Shown here: piece by piece, positions 29,294-38,173 of the stretch | How the letters are laid out: each line of letters starts with the position of its first letter | Numbering within the stretch: the stretch's first letter is position 1 | From: CALDTK01 sp965213735 | GTDB lineage: Bacteria > Bacteroidota > Bacteroidia > Chitinophagales > Saprospiraceae | Assembly: GCA_965213735.1 (NCBI GenBank) | Contig: CBDCAB010000005.1 | Location: forward strand, 2,147,016 to 2,211,015 | Direction of reading: 5' to 3' | DNA length: 64,000 nt | Made by a program: the position numbers and the translations under genes | The notes under the pieces: generated by a model | Database searches by the model: none | Seen by the model: only the letters and a program-made list of their open reading frames with translations | What the model was told of the DNA's origin: nothing

Positions 29294-29507
29294 CGCCTAT
29301 TTTACCTCCATTTGCACCGGAAGCTCCCTCGCGGTAGGCCTCGACATTTGATTCAAAGGTGCTTGCATCATCTGCACTCAGCTTCATATCCTGGCCATTG
29401 AGCAGCGCGCGCTGGTAAGGTGCGACGGGTGTACACGCCGAGAGTGCAACTATGCAACAGCTCACAAGCACACTAAGCCGAAGGAAATTATTCATAAGAT
29501 TGGGCAT
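29274..29507 (-). CDS. DUF4266 small lipoprotein, candidate flavinylation target
   Basis: 77 residues with a lipoprotein signal (VSCCIVALSAC). The mature part PVAPYQRALLNGQDMKL matches DUF4266, and the end is EGASGANGGKIGGGCGCN. The Gly-Cys-rich tail and the GAS site are the notable features: ApbE attaches FMN to Ser/Thr in a [S/T]GA[S/T] context, and EGAS is a relaxed form. Two in-frame starts exist, 29507 and 29495. It overlaps both flanking operon genes. Confidence 0.8.
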   Translation of the reverse strand: MPNLMNNFLRLSVLVSCCIVALSACTPVAPYQRALLNGQDMKLSADDASTFESNVEAYREGASGANGGKIGGGCGCN

Positions 29508-30504
29508 AGGGCTCGAGAATCAGATTTTGCGAGGTTAACACTCTCCCCGCTGAATCGACTATTAAACCTTCGATATTTTTAAGTCGGTCGAGTAGTGCAA
29601 TACCCGCCTCAGGTCCAAGCACAAACAGCGCAGTAGCTAGTGCATCCGCGAGCTCTGCGTCGGGGCAAACCACTGTTGCCGACCTTACCTGCGTGGTGGG
29701 TATGGCTGTGCGCGGATCGATAATGTGGGCATAGCGCGTGCTTCCTACGGCAAAAAACTTTTCGTAGTCGCCACTGGTCACAACAGCCGCGTCGCCCACT
29801 TCGAGTTGTCCGAGCCATCGGTCGGGTGCACGTGGATCGCGAATACCTACTGCCCAGCGCGTGCCCTTCGCGTTGCTGCCAAAGGTGGCCAAGTCACCAG
29901 CTGCGTTGACTACTCCACCCACTACACCTGCTTGGCTGCGCATCACTTCACGTGCTCGATTTGCCGCATATCCTTTTCCGATAGCGCCAAAACCTATGCG
30001 CATGCCAAATAGGGGCAACCGTACCGAACCATATTCTGCATCAATTTCAATTGCGCGATAATTTACCAGCGCGCGTGCCTGTGCGAGCTGCTCGGCGCTA
30101 GGTAGTACAGTATCTTGTTTGCCAAACCGGTACAGCTCGTGCAGTCCACCTGCAGTGATATCGAAAGCCCCAGCGGTGAGTTCGCTCACTTTGTGGCAGC
30201 GCCTGATGAGTTGCAGCAGTTCTGGATCTACGCGTACGGCCTCTCCACCGGCGGCGGCGTTAATTGCGGAGGTTTGGCTGCTGGGCTTCCAACTCGAGAT
30301 GAGTGCTTCGATACGTTGGACCTCGGCAATTCCAGCGGCTACAGCAGCCTCTGCTTGCGGTTGGGTTTTGGCGTAAGCCCCAAATTCAAAACGCGTACCC
30401 ATTAAGAGCAGCACGCGTTTGGCAGTGAAGCCGGAAGGAGACTGCCCGCTCGACCAGCTGCTGCTCAGCAAGCATAGCGTCAGCAGCATGAGGAGGCCCT
30501 TCAC
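29488..30504 (-). CDS. apbE: FAD:protein FMN transferase
   Basis: 338 residues with an N-terminal export signal (MKGLLMLLTLCLLSSSWSSGQ), so it acts in the periplasm. ApbE family marks include LLLMGTRFEFGAYA, VDPELLQLIRRCHKVSELTAGAFDIT, RIGFGAIGKGYAANRA, and VVTSGDYEKFF followed by YAHIIDPRTAIPTTQVRSATV with the conserved His-Ile-Ile-Asp-Pro. It transfers FMN from FAD to a Ser/Thr of an exported protein. The neighbouring DUF4266 protein is the likely acceptor, by position only. Confidence 0.92.
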   Translation of the reverse strand: MKGLLMLLTLCLLSSSWSSGQSPSGFTAKRVLLLMGTRFEFGAYAKTQPQAEAAVAAGIAEVQRIEALISSWKPSSQTSAINAAAGGEAVRVDPELLQLIRRCHKVSELTAGAFDITAGGLHELYRFGKQDTVLPSAEQLAQARALVNYRAIEIDAEYGSVRLPLFGMRIGFGAIGKGYAANRAREVMRSQAGVVGGVVNAAGDLATFGSNAKGTRWAVGIRDPRAPDRWLGQLEVGDAAVVTSGDYEKFFAVGSTRYAHIIDPRTAIPTTQVRSATVVCPDAELADALATALFVLGPEAGIALLDRLKNIEGLIVDSAGRVLTSQNLILEPYAQSYE

Positions 30505-31007
30505 TATTTGGCAGCGCGAGAAGCCCGCAGCAGGTCGCGAAATTCTTCAGCTGTTTGGCCTCGGTATTCCAAGTCGCCTACCAGCTTTTCGTTTGCATCC
30601 AGCACCAACACCTTGGGGAAGATGCCGCTTGGGTTGTAGCGTTCAGCAAGGGCAGCATTATGTGCAGTTTGCGCCTCGGGCAGCTGGTTGCGACGCTTAG
30701 ACGGGAAGTCGAGGTAGAGCACGACGACATCGCCTTTCACGCTTTCGCGAAAACCCACATCATCGAGCACCGACTGGCGGAATTGTTTGCAGGGTCTGCA
30801 CCAGTCAGAGCCGGCAAATACCATAAGAATGTCGGCCTCCTGAACTTCGGCTGCGGCTTTTGCCTGCTCGAAATCGCTGAAAAACAGCAGCGTATCGAGT
30901 TGCGCAGGCGTCGCTACTGCGAGTTGTGGAGTGGCTGCAACTTGAGCTTTTGCGCAGCTGGTGCACAGGCTTGCGGTGAGGATGAGGCAACAAAGAAGGC
31001 TTCGCAT
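30504..31007 (-). CDS. Exported thioredoxin-family protein
   Basis: 167 residues, N-terminal signal MRSLLCCLILTASLCTSCAKAQ. The thioredoxin fold is clear, with the active-site motif SDWCRPCKQF and the cis-Pro region SGIFPKVLVLD. It should reduce or rearrange disulfides in the periplasm. It is the first gene of the ApbE operon, sharing one base with apbE, so it may keep the Cys-rich DUF4266 tail reduced (inference). Confidence 0.87.
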   Translation of the reverse strand: MRSLLCCLILTASLCTSCAKAQVAATPQLAVATPAQLDTLLFFSDFEQAKAAAEVQEADILMVFAGSDWCRPCKQFRQSVLDDVGFRESVKGDVVVLYLDFPSKRRNQLPEAQTAHNAALAERYNPSGIFPKVLVLDANEKLVGDLEYRGQTAEEFRDLLRASRAAK

Positions 31008-31135
31008 ACTCCAAATAACGTGAATGTGCTCGAAATCGTGAGTCTCGTTTGAGGGTTTTATGTGAAAGGGTGCTGAGGTGGAGAGCTAGATCGCTGCGCT
31101 GCTGGATCGCTCTGCTGCTGGAGGCTGGAGGCTGG

Positions 31136-31159
31136 CCTGACCACAATGATGTGGTCAGG
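31136..31159. repeat. Perfect inverted repeat, REP-like palindrome
   Basis: CCTGACCACA, a 4-base loop ATGA, then TGTGGTCAGG. It lies about 130 bp upstream of the thioredoxin start. The surrounding ~40 bp (GGCTGGCCTGACC to GTGCTGGG) is also present in the 278-bp array at 42.5-43.2 kb, and related palindromes occur at ~7536 and ~7912 in the left RAYT array. Confidence 0.8.
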
Positions 31160-31181
31160 TGGGTGCTGGGCGGTAAGAGTA

Positions 31182-31257
31182 GACGTCGTTCTACCGAGCT
31201 ACACCAGTAGAAAAGTATTTTCCTGCAGCAAATCTTCATGGGTGGTAGGACGACGTC
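31182..31257. repeat. Long-spaced inverted repeat in a gene-free gap
   Basis: GACGTCGTTCTACC (31182-31195) pairs with GGTAGGACGACGTC (31244-31257), 13 of 14 positions, with a 48-nt spacer. With the palindrome at 31136 this fills most of the 335-bp gap between the thioredoxin start and the TMTC-like stop. I see no gene in the gap; a small non-autonomous element is possible. Confidence 0.65.
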
Positions 31258-31341
31258 GGCAGGGCTAGCCTCTCCACGATGCGCGCTAAAGCACGCGCAA
31301 CCTGACCGTGCTACATATTCCAAAATACTAAACAACCAACC

Positions 31342-33204
31342 CTACTTCCCCTGAAGATTCGCCAAAACCTCACGATAGACAGCCAGTTGCTGCGGATCTT
31401 TAGCCCGGCGAATAGCCTCTTCTACATCGGCTATACCTTCTTGGTGCCGACCGACGGCACTACGAATCGACCCTCGCTCCTGCCACAGATCATCGCGTTC
31501 GGGGCGTAGCCGTAGCAACTCATCGTAGTCGCGCAACGCTTCCTCGTAGCGTTGCTGCGTATAGTAAAGCAGCGAGCGATTAAGCAAGCCGTTGAACTTA
31601 TCATCAGCGATTTCGAGCCCATAATTCAAGTCTTCTTCAGCCTTGGGGTACTGCCCTGTTTTGGCGAAAGCTGCACCACGATTAATGTACAACTCAGCAA
31701 GGTCTGGCTCGCGCTCGATACCTGTCGTATAATCAGCTATTGCCTCCTGCGTACGCCCTTGATCGAAGTGCAACTTGCCCCGCGAATTGAGGTAAGCACC
31801 ACTCTTAGGATTGGCCTCGATAGCCTTACCAAACAGCACTAGCGCCTCCTCAAATTCACCTTGCTCGCGCAGGTACTGAGCTCGATTGCCGTGCGCCGTG
31901 GAGGCTTGCGGATACAACTCTGTCACATGAGCCCAGAGAGTGCCGCCATTCGCCCAGATCTTGGTCTGCCGAAACGCCATCACCGTCAGCACCAGCACAT
32001 ACACCCCCGCTGCAGCAAGGATAGCAGTTCGCAGCTTGGGCTTTCCTGTCAGCAGATGCTGCAATCCGTACGCAAACAGCCAAAACAGGCCGAAATAGCC
32101 GACATACGTGAAGCGATCGGCCAGATAGCCCTGACCTGCACCCAATACCTGGAGCATAAACACCACATTGACCGTAAATAAGGCAAGGCCAAACACCAAG
32201 CCTAGCCACTGCTTTTTGTAGCCCACCAGCACCGCCGCCGCAGCAGCAAGCACAACTCCAAAAGCAGCGTAAGCACGGGCAGGCAACTCGGAAGGGTAGG
32301 GATAGAGCGGCGACATCTCATAGGGTAGGACGCTCTTGATGAGGTAGACGGTGTAGGCGTAGGCACCCACAGCAAGGCGGTCGATAAAGGTATAGTCAGT
32401 TGCATCGGTGAGGCTGCCATCTCTACCTAAAAAATAGATGCCTGCGAGACCGACTGCAAGGCTCATTGCGAAGTATGGAGCTTTCGCTAAAACCTCCTGC
32501 CACCGAAGCTCGCGCTGGCGTAAGTAGTCAAAGCACAACATGCTGAGCGGCAGACTTACCGCCTGAATTTTGGACAGCAAGGCAAGCGCAAACAGACCGC
32601 CAATGCTCCACGACCAACTCGACTTGTGGCCTGCGTCGCGCCGCCGCTCATAAAGAAACAAAGCACCGAAGTAGAAGGCAGCAAAGAGTACATCCTTACG
32701 CTCTGTAATCCAGGCCACACTCTCCACTCGGAGAGGGTGAATGGCAAAAAGGCAGGCGAGCAGTGCGGCAGGCAGCGGCTCAAGGCGCAGGCGCCGCCCT
32801 AAATAGAATACCAGCGCTACACATATGAGGTGCAGCACCAGGTTGGTAGCATGGTACAGTCCTGCATCAAGACCTACCAGCGCGTGTTCCATGGCGAAAG
32901 TGGTGATGGGCAGCGGGTTGTAGTTGCCTATCACCGTTTCCGTCCAGATGGCCTGCAAATCGAAGGTGAGCACGCCTCTATTTTCGAGCACATTTAGATC
33001 GTCGTCCCAATTCACAAAGTCAAATCCCATGGTTTGACCAAAGACGATGAGGGCGAGCAGGAGAGCAGGCAATAGGTATGGCCACTGGCGCGGGGAGGCT
33101 ACGGCCTTGGCACGAGGTGGGGCGGAAGGAGTGGAAGTTTTGGCGGCAGCGCGCTGTTGAGCACGACGTTCTTTTCGACTGGCTTTGGCCATAGCAGAGG
33201 ACAT
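31342..33204 (-). CDS. TMTC-like multi-pass membrane protein with C-terminal TPRs
   Basis: 620 residues. A basic N-terminus (KASRKERRAQQRAAAK) precedes about ten membrane segments. The first luminal loop carries FVNWDDDLNVLENRGV, and a later segment is FAIHPLRVESVAWITERKDVLF: the acidic loop and HPxxxExVAW motif of the DUF1736/TMTC O-mannosyltransferase group. Residues ~420-620 are five TPR repeats (AYLNSRGKLHFDQGRTQEAIAD and similar). It may be a lipid-linked-sugar protein glycosyltransferase, but substrate and activity are inferred. One exact 14-mer motif lies at 31658. Confidence 0.78.
   Translation of the reverse strand: MSSAMAKASRKERRAQQRAAAKTSTPSAPPRAKAVASPRQWPYLLPALLLALIVFGQTMGFDFVNWDDDLNVLENRGVLTFDLQAIWTETVIGNYNPLPITTFAMEHALVGLDAGLYHATNLVLHLICVALVFYLGRRLRLEPLPAALLACLFAIHPLRVESVAWITERKDVLFAAFYFGALFLYERRRDAGHKSSWSWSIGGLFALALLSKIQAVSLPLSMLCFDYLRQRELRWQEVLAKAPYFAMSLAVGLAGIYFLGRDGSLTDATDYTFIDRLAVGAYAYTVYLIKSVLPYEMSPLYPYPSELPARAYAAFGVVLAAAAAVLVGYKKQWLGLVFGLALFTVNVVFMLQVLGAGQGYLADRFTYVGYFGLFWLFAYGLQHLLTGKPKLRTAILAAAGVYVLVLTVMAFRQTKIWANGGTLWAHVTELYPQASTAHGNRAQYLREQGEFEEALVLFGKAIEANPKSGAYLNSRGKLHFDQGRTQEAIADYTTGIEREPDLAELYINRGAAFAKTGQYPKAEEDLNYGLEIADDKFNGLLNRSLLYYTQQRYEEALRDYDELLRLRPERDDLWQERGSIRSAVGRHQEGIADVEEAIRRAKDPQQLAVYREVLANLQGK
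31658..31671 (-). repeat. 14-mer motif GCTTTCGCCAAAAC
   Basis: Exact copy inside the TMTC-like gene, read as AFAKT. Confidence 0.85.
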
Positions 33205-33248
33205 AAAGCTGGTGTACGGTGAATGTAGCCCGAAGGTGCGGGGTACAT

Positions 33249-33896
33249 CTAGTCGAGCGCGGTGAGCGACTCCCCAAAGCCGAGTTGATAGACGGCCTCA
33301 GCCGTAGTAGGTCCTATGCAGGCTAGCTTGTAATGCTGCTGCCGGTTTTGGAGTTGCGCCAGCACGAGTTGCGCGTTCATGGGGCTAGTGAGGAAGTACA
33401 AATCTGCTGGAGGCACATCTATGCCCGCTGCAGCTTGATTGGTATAAGTAATGAGCTTGTGCTGCTCGAATTGTTCGCCTAGCAAGTGTTGGATACTCTG
33501 TCGACTGTGTTGGGCCTGGAGGTAGGTTATAGTCGCTTCTTGCGGAGAGGCGTGTAGGGTTTTGGCGAAAGCTGAAGCAGTGGCTAGAGGATTGCTGCTA
33601 CCCACAAAATCAACAGGAACTCCTCGCTGCTGCCAGGCTTCAGCCGTTGCAGGCCCGATGGCGCCCACACGAATATTCTGAGCGAGAATTTGCTGCACCA
33701 GAGGCTCAATGAGGTAGCGCACACCATTGCGACTGTAAGCAAATACCCAGCTGGTAGCAATAGGCTGCTGCGGCAGCACCTCGGTAAACGTGAGCATGCT
33801 GTGGCCGGTGGCACGGTAGCCATGACTCTCTAGGAGTAGCCTCACGGGATCGTTGGCTGGAAGCGACCGGGTGGCGAAGGCAAGCGGCTTCATCAC
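33249..33896 (-). CDS. hemD: Uroporphyrinogen-III synthase
   Basis: 215 residues, typical for the poorly conserved HemD family. Visible family features are the early SLPANDPVRLLLESHGY, the YFLTSPMNAQLVLAQLQ segment (usual form FTSPSAV) and the terminal YKLACIGPTTAEAVYQLGF. It closes hydroxymethylbilane with D-ring inversion in heme/siroheme synthesis. The start overlaps the hemC stop by 4 nt, which supports the call. It carries an exact 14-mer motif at 33559. Confidence 0.85.
   Translation of the reverse strand: MMKPLAFATRSLPANDPVRLLLESHGYRATGHSMLTFTEVLPQQPIATSWVFAYSRNGVRYLIEPLVQQILAQNIRVGAIGPATAEAWQQRGVPVDFVGSSNPLATASAFAKTLHASPQEATITYLQAQHSRQSIQHLLGEQFEQHKLITYTNQAAAGIDVPPADLYFLTSPMNAQLVLAQLQNRQQHYKLACIGPTTAEAVYQLGFGESLTALD
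33559..33572 (-). repeat. 14-mer motif GCTTTCGCCAAAAC
   Basis: Exact copy inside hemD, read as AFAKT. Confidence 0.85.
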
Positions 33897-34807
33897 GTGG
33901 TTTGGCGCACCGCTACCAAAGCTTCACGCATAGCCTCAGCCAAGCCGCTATGGGTGCTGTAGCTAAGGTGATGACGCACCAGCGGGACCTCTACAGTCGG
34001 TGCGTAGGCTGCACTAAAATGGTAGGCACCTCGCACGTAATGACAATGTGCACCGAGGGGCAAGTGGCAGCCACCATTAAAGCTTTTGAGCAAAGTGCGC
34101 TCGACATTCGTACAGGCTGCGGTGGCCTCATCGTGTACACGTGCAAGCAGGCGGCGGACCTCCAGATCAGCTTCGCAGCACTGATAAGCGAGCACACCCT
34201 GCGCCGGGGCGGGAACAAACTCGCGTGGATGCAACTCAATGAGGTGAAGGTCGCTGATATCGAGTTCGAGCCGTGTGATACCGGCAGCCGCAAGCACGAT
34301 GGCATCGAATGCTCCATCGCGAAGTTTCTGAATGCGCGTAGGCACATTGCCCCGAATTTCGAGCACCTCAACATCGGGCCGCAGGTCGAGCAACTGCGCT
34401 TTGCGCCGAGCGCTGGAGGTACCGATAGTAGCATGAATAGGTAAGTAGTACAGCTGCTCAGGATCGTGCTTGTCGGTGCGAATGAGCAACCAATCAGCTG
34501 GATTGGCCCGCTTGCTGACTCCGGCAATCACCAAACCTGTGGGCATGGCAGTTGGCAAATCCTTCATAGAGTGCACCGCAACGTGCACCTCACCAGCGAG
34601 TAAAGCATCCTCGAGTTCTTTCGTAAAGAAACCTTTGCCCTCGAGTTTGTCGAGAGAGAGGTGCTGAATGCGGTCGCCCTGGGTTTTGATGATATGGAGT
34701 TCGCTGCCCACGCCAATTTCTGCCAATTGCGCTTGGAGGTAATTGGCCTGCCAAAGCGCAAGATCGCTGCCGCGGGTGCCGATACGAATAACAGGAGATG
34801 TCGCCAT
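33893..34807 (-). CDS. hemC: Hydroxymethylbilane synthase (porphobilinogen deaminase)
   Basis: 304 residues, normal family length. Diagnostic segments are RIGTRGSDLALWQANYL, HSMKDLPTAMP, GTSSARRKAQLL, EIRGNVPTRIQKL and SFNGGCHLPLGAHC, whose first Cys carries the dipyrromethane cofactor. It joins four porphobilinogen molecules in tetrapyrrole synthesis. It is the first gene of a two-gene operon with hemD and divergent from lpxD. Confidence 0.95.
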   Translation of the reverse strand: MATSPVIRIGTRGSDLALWQANYLQAQLAEIGVGSELHIIKTQGDRIQHLSLDKLEGKGFFTKELEDALLAGEVHVAVHSMKDLPTAMPTGLVIAGVSKRANPADWLLIRTDKHDPEQLYYLPIHATIGTSSARRKAQLLDLRPDVEVLEIRGNVPTRIQKLRDGAFDAIVLAAAGITRLELDISDLHLIELHPREFVPAPAQGVLAYQCCEADLEVRRLLARVHDEATAACTNVERTLLKSFNGGCHLPLGAHCHYVRGAYHFSAAYAPTVEVPLVRHHLSYSTHSGLAEAMREALVAVRQTT

Positions 34808-34889
34808 GCGGTATTTGCGATAGGGGAATGGCGAAGGTAGACGGCTGGCCGACCCACCGACGAATGCGCGCGTGTACCTTTACCGGGGT

Positions 34890-35933
34890 ATGGAGTTTAC
34901 GGTGCAGCAGGTAGCCGACCTACTCGGTGGATCGATCGAAGGCGATGGCAATGCTAAACTGCGCGGCATTGGTCGCATAGAAGATGCTCAAGCGGGCGAA
35001 CTTGCATTTTTGTCCAATCCTGCCAAGTACGCCTCCTACGCCTACGACTCACAAGCTACAGCGCTGTTGGTGCCTTATGAATGGTCGCCCGAGCGCCCGC
35101 TGAAGCCAGCTGCCATACAGGTAAAGGACGTGACGCAGGCTTTTGGGGCATTGATGCGCATGGTAGCCGAAGCGCTGCCCAAGCCTCCCCCGGGCATACA
35201 TGACCAGGCCTATGTGCACCCGGAGGCGCAAGTGGATGAAACGGCCCATGTAGGTCCGTTTGCGTATGTAGGTCGTGGTGCTCAAGTAGGTGCCGGAACG
35301 ATTCTCGAGCCGCACAGTTTTGTGGGGGAAGGGGTAAGGCTAGGGGAGCGTTGCCTACTTCAGTCGGGTGCGCGTTTGCTTCACGGCTGTGTGGTGGGCA
35401 ATCGTGTGCGACTGCTTGCTAATGCAGTAGTGGGAGCCGATGGTTTCGGGCATACGCAAGAAGATGATGGCGCCTGGATTCGCATTCCTCACCTCGGCAA
35501 TGTGGTGCTCGAAGATGACGTGGAGATTGGTGCCTGCGCGACAGTAGATAGAGCGACCACGGGCAGCACCATCCTGCGCAAAGGAGTGAAATTGGACAAC
35601 CTGGTGATGGTGGCCCACAACGTGACTATAGATGAGCATACCGCCGCCGCAGCTCAGGTGGGCATTGCGGGTTCGGCAAGAGTTGGCAAGCGGATTCAAC
35701 TCGGTGGCCAGGTGGGTATGGCCGGTCATATTACGATTGCAGATGATGTCAACATAGGTGCACAATCGGGCATCAAGAATGACATCAACGAGGTAGGCGC
35801 TACCTACTTCGGCAGTCCGGCCAAGCCTATACGTGCCTGGATGCGCGATGCAAAAGGGGTGGAACAGATTGCCGAGATGCGTCGCGAGCTAAAGGCGCTT
35901 CGCCGCGAAATTGAGGCATTGAAAAAGCCTTGA
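34890..35933 (+). CDS. lpxD: UDP-3-O-acylglucosamine N-acyltransferase
   Basis: 347 residues from the ATG at 34890 (MEFTVQQVADLLGG); an in-frame GTG at 34872 is less likely. It has an N-terminal uridine-binding domain, then left-handed beta-helix hexapeptide repeats (VDETAHVGPFAYVGRGAQVG onward), with the catalytic region MVAHNVTIDEHTAAAAQVGIAG. It adds the N-linked acyl chain in lipid A synthesis. First gene of the lpxD-lpxC/fabZ-lpxA cluster. Confidence 0.95.
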   Translation: MEFTVQQVADLLGGSIEGDGNAKLRGIGRIEDAQAGELAFLSNPAKYASYAYDSQATALLVPYEWSPERPLKPAAIQVKDVTQAFGALMRMVAEALPKPPPGIHDQAYVHPEAQVDETAHVGPFAYVGRGAQVGAGTILEPHSFVGEGVRLGERCLLQSGARLLHGCVVGNRVRLLANAVVGADGFGHTQEDDGAWIRIPHLGNVVLEDDVEIGACATVDRATTGSTILRKGVKLDNLVMVAHNVTIDEHTAAAAQVGIAGSARVGKRIQLGGQVGMAGHITIADDVNIGAQSGIKNDINEVGATYFGSPAKPIRAWMRDAKGVEQIAEMRRELKALRREIEALKKP

Positions 35934-35981
35934 GCGCGCGTTGGGTTGCTAAGGCCTCGCCTGCTTAGTTTCGCCGGCCCT

Positions 35982-37367
35982 ATGCGACAGCACACCCTTG
36001 CAGGCGAAGTCTCTCTCGAAGGCGTTGGTTTGCACACCGGCAAGCACGTCCGCGTGACCTTCAAACCTGCGGATCCCAACCACGGCATCAAGTTTCAGCG
36101 CATCGACCTGCCAGGTGAGCCGGTGGTGCCCGCAGATGTAGCCTACGTTATCGCCACCAACCGCGGCACGACGCTCGCTAAGGGCGATGCCAACGTAGCC
36201 ACTGTCGAGCACGCGCTCAGCGCTCTGGCAGGTCATGAAGTCGATAATGCCATCATCACCCTCGATGGTCCTGAAGTTCCGATACTCGATGGTAGCGCCG
36301 GTCCATTTTATGATGCGATTGAGAAAATTGGCCTCGTCGAGCAGGACGCAGATCGTGATTACTTCGAGATCGAGCAGCCTTTGGAGTTCCGCGATGAGCT
36401 AACGGGGGCAGAAATTGTGGCGATGCCAGCTGATCATTTCGAAGTGACGACGATGATCGACTTTTCGAGCGAAGTGCTCGGTCCGCAGTACGCCACGATG
36501 AGCGACATCGGCGATTACGGTGGCGAGATAGCCCATTCGCGCACCTTTGTGTTTTTGCACGAGATCGAAAAGCTGCTGAGTCAAGATCTCATCAAGGGGG
36601 GCAGTTTGGATAATGCCATTGTGATTGCCGAACGCAAAATTGGGGATGCCGAGCTGCAGGAGCTCGCGCGCCGTCTCGGTCGGGAGAGTGTAGCTATTGA
36701 TCGGTCTGGAGTGCTCAACACTACCAAGCTCAAGTTTCAGAACGAGCCAGCGCGGCACAAGCTGCTCGATGTCATCGGGGATTTGATGCTCATCGGTGCT
36801 CCGATTAAGGGTAAGATTGTAGCGCGTAAGCCGGGGCATGCTGTCAATACCGCTTTCGCAAAACGACTCAAGGCTCAGCTAAAGGAGCAGCGCAAACTTC
36901 GTGGCGTACCGAAGTACGATCCCTGTCAGCCGCCCCTCATGGATACGGCCAAGATCATGACTTATCTGCCGCACCGCTACCCGATGTTGCTGGTCGATAA
37001 AGTTATCGAACTGAGTGAGACGCATGTGGTCGGAGTAAAAAACATCACCTTCAACGAGGCGCTCTTCCAGGGGCATTTTCCTAATAATCCTATCTTTCCC
37101 GGCGTGCTGCAGATTGAGGCGCTTGCCCAAACAGGTGGTATGCTGGCCCTCTCCATCACTGGCGACCCTGGAGAATGGGACATGTACTTTGTGAAGATCG
37201 ACAACTGCAAATTTAGAGGCATGGTGAAGCCGGGGGACTCACTGATTCTCAAGATGGAATTGTTGTCGCCGATTCGACGTGGAATTGTACATATGCAGGG
37301 CACGGCATATGTAGGCAATACCGTCGTAAGCGAAGGCGAACTAATAGCCCAAATAATAAAGCGTTGA
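35982..37367 (+). CDS. lpxC/fabZ: Bifunctional LpxC deacetylase / FabZ dehydratase
   Basis: 462 residues from the ATG at 35982 (MRQHTLAGEVSLEGVGLHTG); the upstream TTG at 35946 is not needed. Residues 1-300 are LpxC, with zinc-site HALSALAGHEVDNA, PILDGSAGPF and HSRTFVFLHEIEKL. Residues ~310-462 are FabZ: LPHRYPMLLVDKV and GHFPNNPIFPGVLQIEALAQ with the catalytic His and Glu. This fusion is characteristic of Bacteroidota. It performs the committed lipid A step and beta-hydroxyacyl-ACP dehydration. Confidence 0.96.
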   Translation: MRQHTLAGEVSLEGVGLHTGKHVRVTFKPADPNHGIKFQRIDLPGEPVVPADVAYVIATNRGTTLAKGDANVATVEHALSALAGHEVDNAIITLDGPEVPILDGSAGPFYDAIEKIGLVEQDADRDYFEIEQPLEFRDELTGAEIVAMPADHFEVTTMIDFSSEVLGPQYATMSDIGDYGGEIAHSRTFVFLHEIEKLLSQDLIKGGSLDNAIVIAERKIGDAELQELARRLGRESVAIDRSGVLNTTKLKFQNEPARHKLLDVIGDLMLIGAPIKGKIVARKPGHAVNTAFAKRLKAQLKEQRKLRGVPKYDPCQPPLMDTAKIMTYLPHRYPMLLVDKVIELSETHVVGVKNITFNEALFQGHFPNNPIFPGVLQIEALAQTGGMLALSITGDPGEWDMYFVKIDNCKFRGMVKPGDSLILKMELLSPIRRGIVHMQGTAYVGNTVVSEGELIAQIIKR

Positions 37368-38173
37368 CTGTCGTGAGTTCTTTCCCCAAAGCAAATGTTC
37401 ATCCTGGAGCTCAGCTAGGTCAAGGCGTCGAGGTGAATCCTTATGTCACTATCGAGGATGATGTTATTATCGGTGATGGTTGTCGCATAGGTGCCAATGC
37501 GGTTATTATGGCCGGTACTCGTTTGGGTGCTAATTGTCGTGTATTTCCTGGCGCTGTTGTCGGTGGCGAGCCGCAGGATTTAAAGTTTAAAGGGGAATAT
37601 TCAACGTTAGAAGTAGGCGCTGATACAACGATTCGCGAATTCTGTACCCTAAATCGTGGAACAGCGGCTGCTGGCACTACGCGCATCGGCAGCGGCTGTT
37701 TGCTCATGGCTTACGTGCATGTAGCTCACGATTGCGTAGTGGGCGATCATGTAGTGCTGGCTAATAATGTCAATCTTGCTGGCCATGTGGAGGTGGGCGA
37801 TCATGCAGTGTTGGGCGGCATCGCGGCGGTGCATCAATTTGTGAAAATCGGGGCTCACGTGATGGTAGGCGGCGGCTCCTTATTGCGAAAAGACGTGCCA
37901 CCTTATATCACTGCTGCCCGCGAACCGGTGCGCTTTGTTGGAGTAAATAAGACTGGTCTCGAAAGAAGAAATTTTACTACTCAGCAAATTGAGACGATTG
38001 GCCGTGCATATCGTATTTTATTTGCGCCCGGATTTAGCAGGCAGGAGGCACTCGATCTTATTGCGCGGGATTTGCCGGATTGTGCGGAGCGCAAAGAAAT
38101 CCTCAATTTTGTGGTTAAGTCTAATCGGGGCATTATTCGTGGCCCTAAGCACTACGCTAACGGTGAGGATTGA
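37364..38173 (+). CDS. lpxA: UDP-N-acetylglucosamine acyltransferase
   Basis: 269 residues if started at the TTG (37364) that overlaps the lpxC/fabZ stop; a GTG at 37373 would remove three residues. It has ten or so hexapeptide turns, the catalytic segment AYVHVAHDCVVGDHVVLANN and FVGVNKTGLERR, all typical of LpxA. It catalyses the first acyl transfer of lipid A synthesis. It overlaps the downstream ABC ATPase by about 11 nt. Confidence 0.95.
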   Translation: MTVVSSFPKANVHPGAQLGQGVEVNPYVTIEDDVIIGDGCRIGANAVIMAGTRLGANCRVFPGAVVGGEPQDLKFKGEYSTLEVGADTTIREFCTLNRGTAAAGTTRIGSGCLLMAYVHVAHDCVVGDHVVLANNVNLAGHVEVGDHAVLGGIAAVHQFVKIGAHVMVGGGSLLRKDVPPYITAAREPVRFVGVNKTGLERRNFTTQQIETIGRAYRILFAPGFSRQEALDLIARDLPDCAERKEILNFVVKSNRGIIRGPKHYANGED

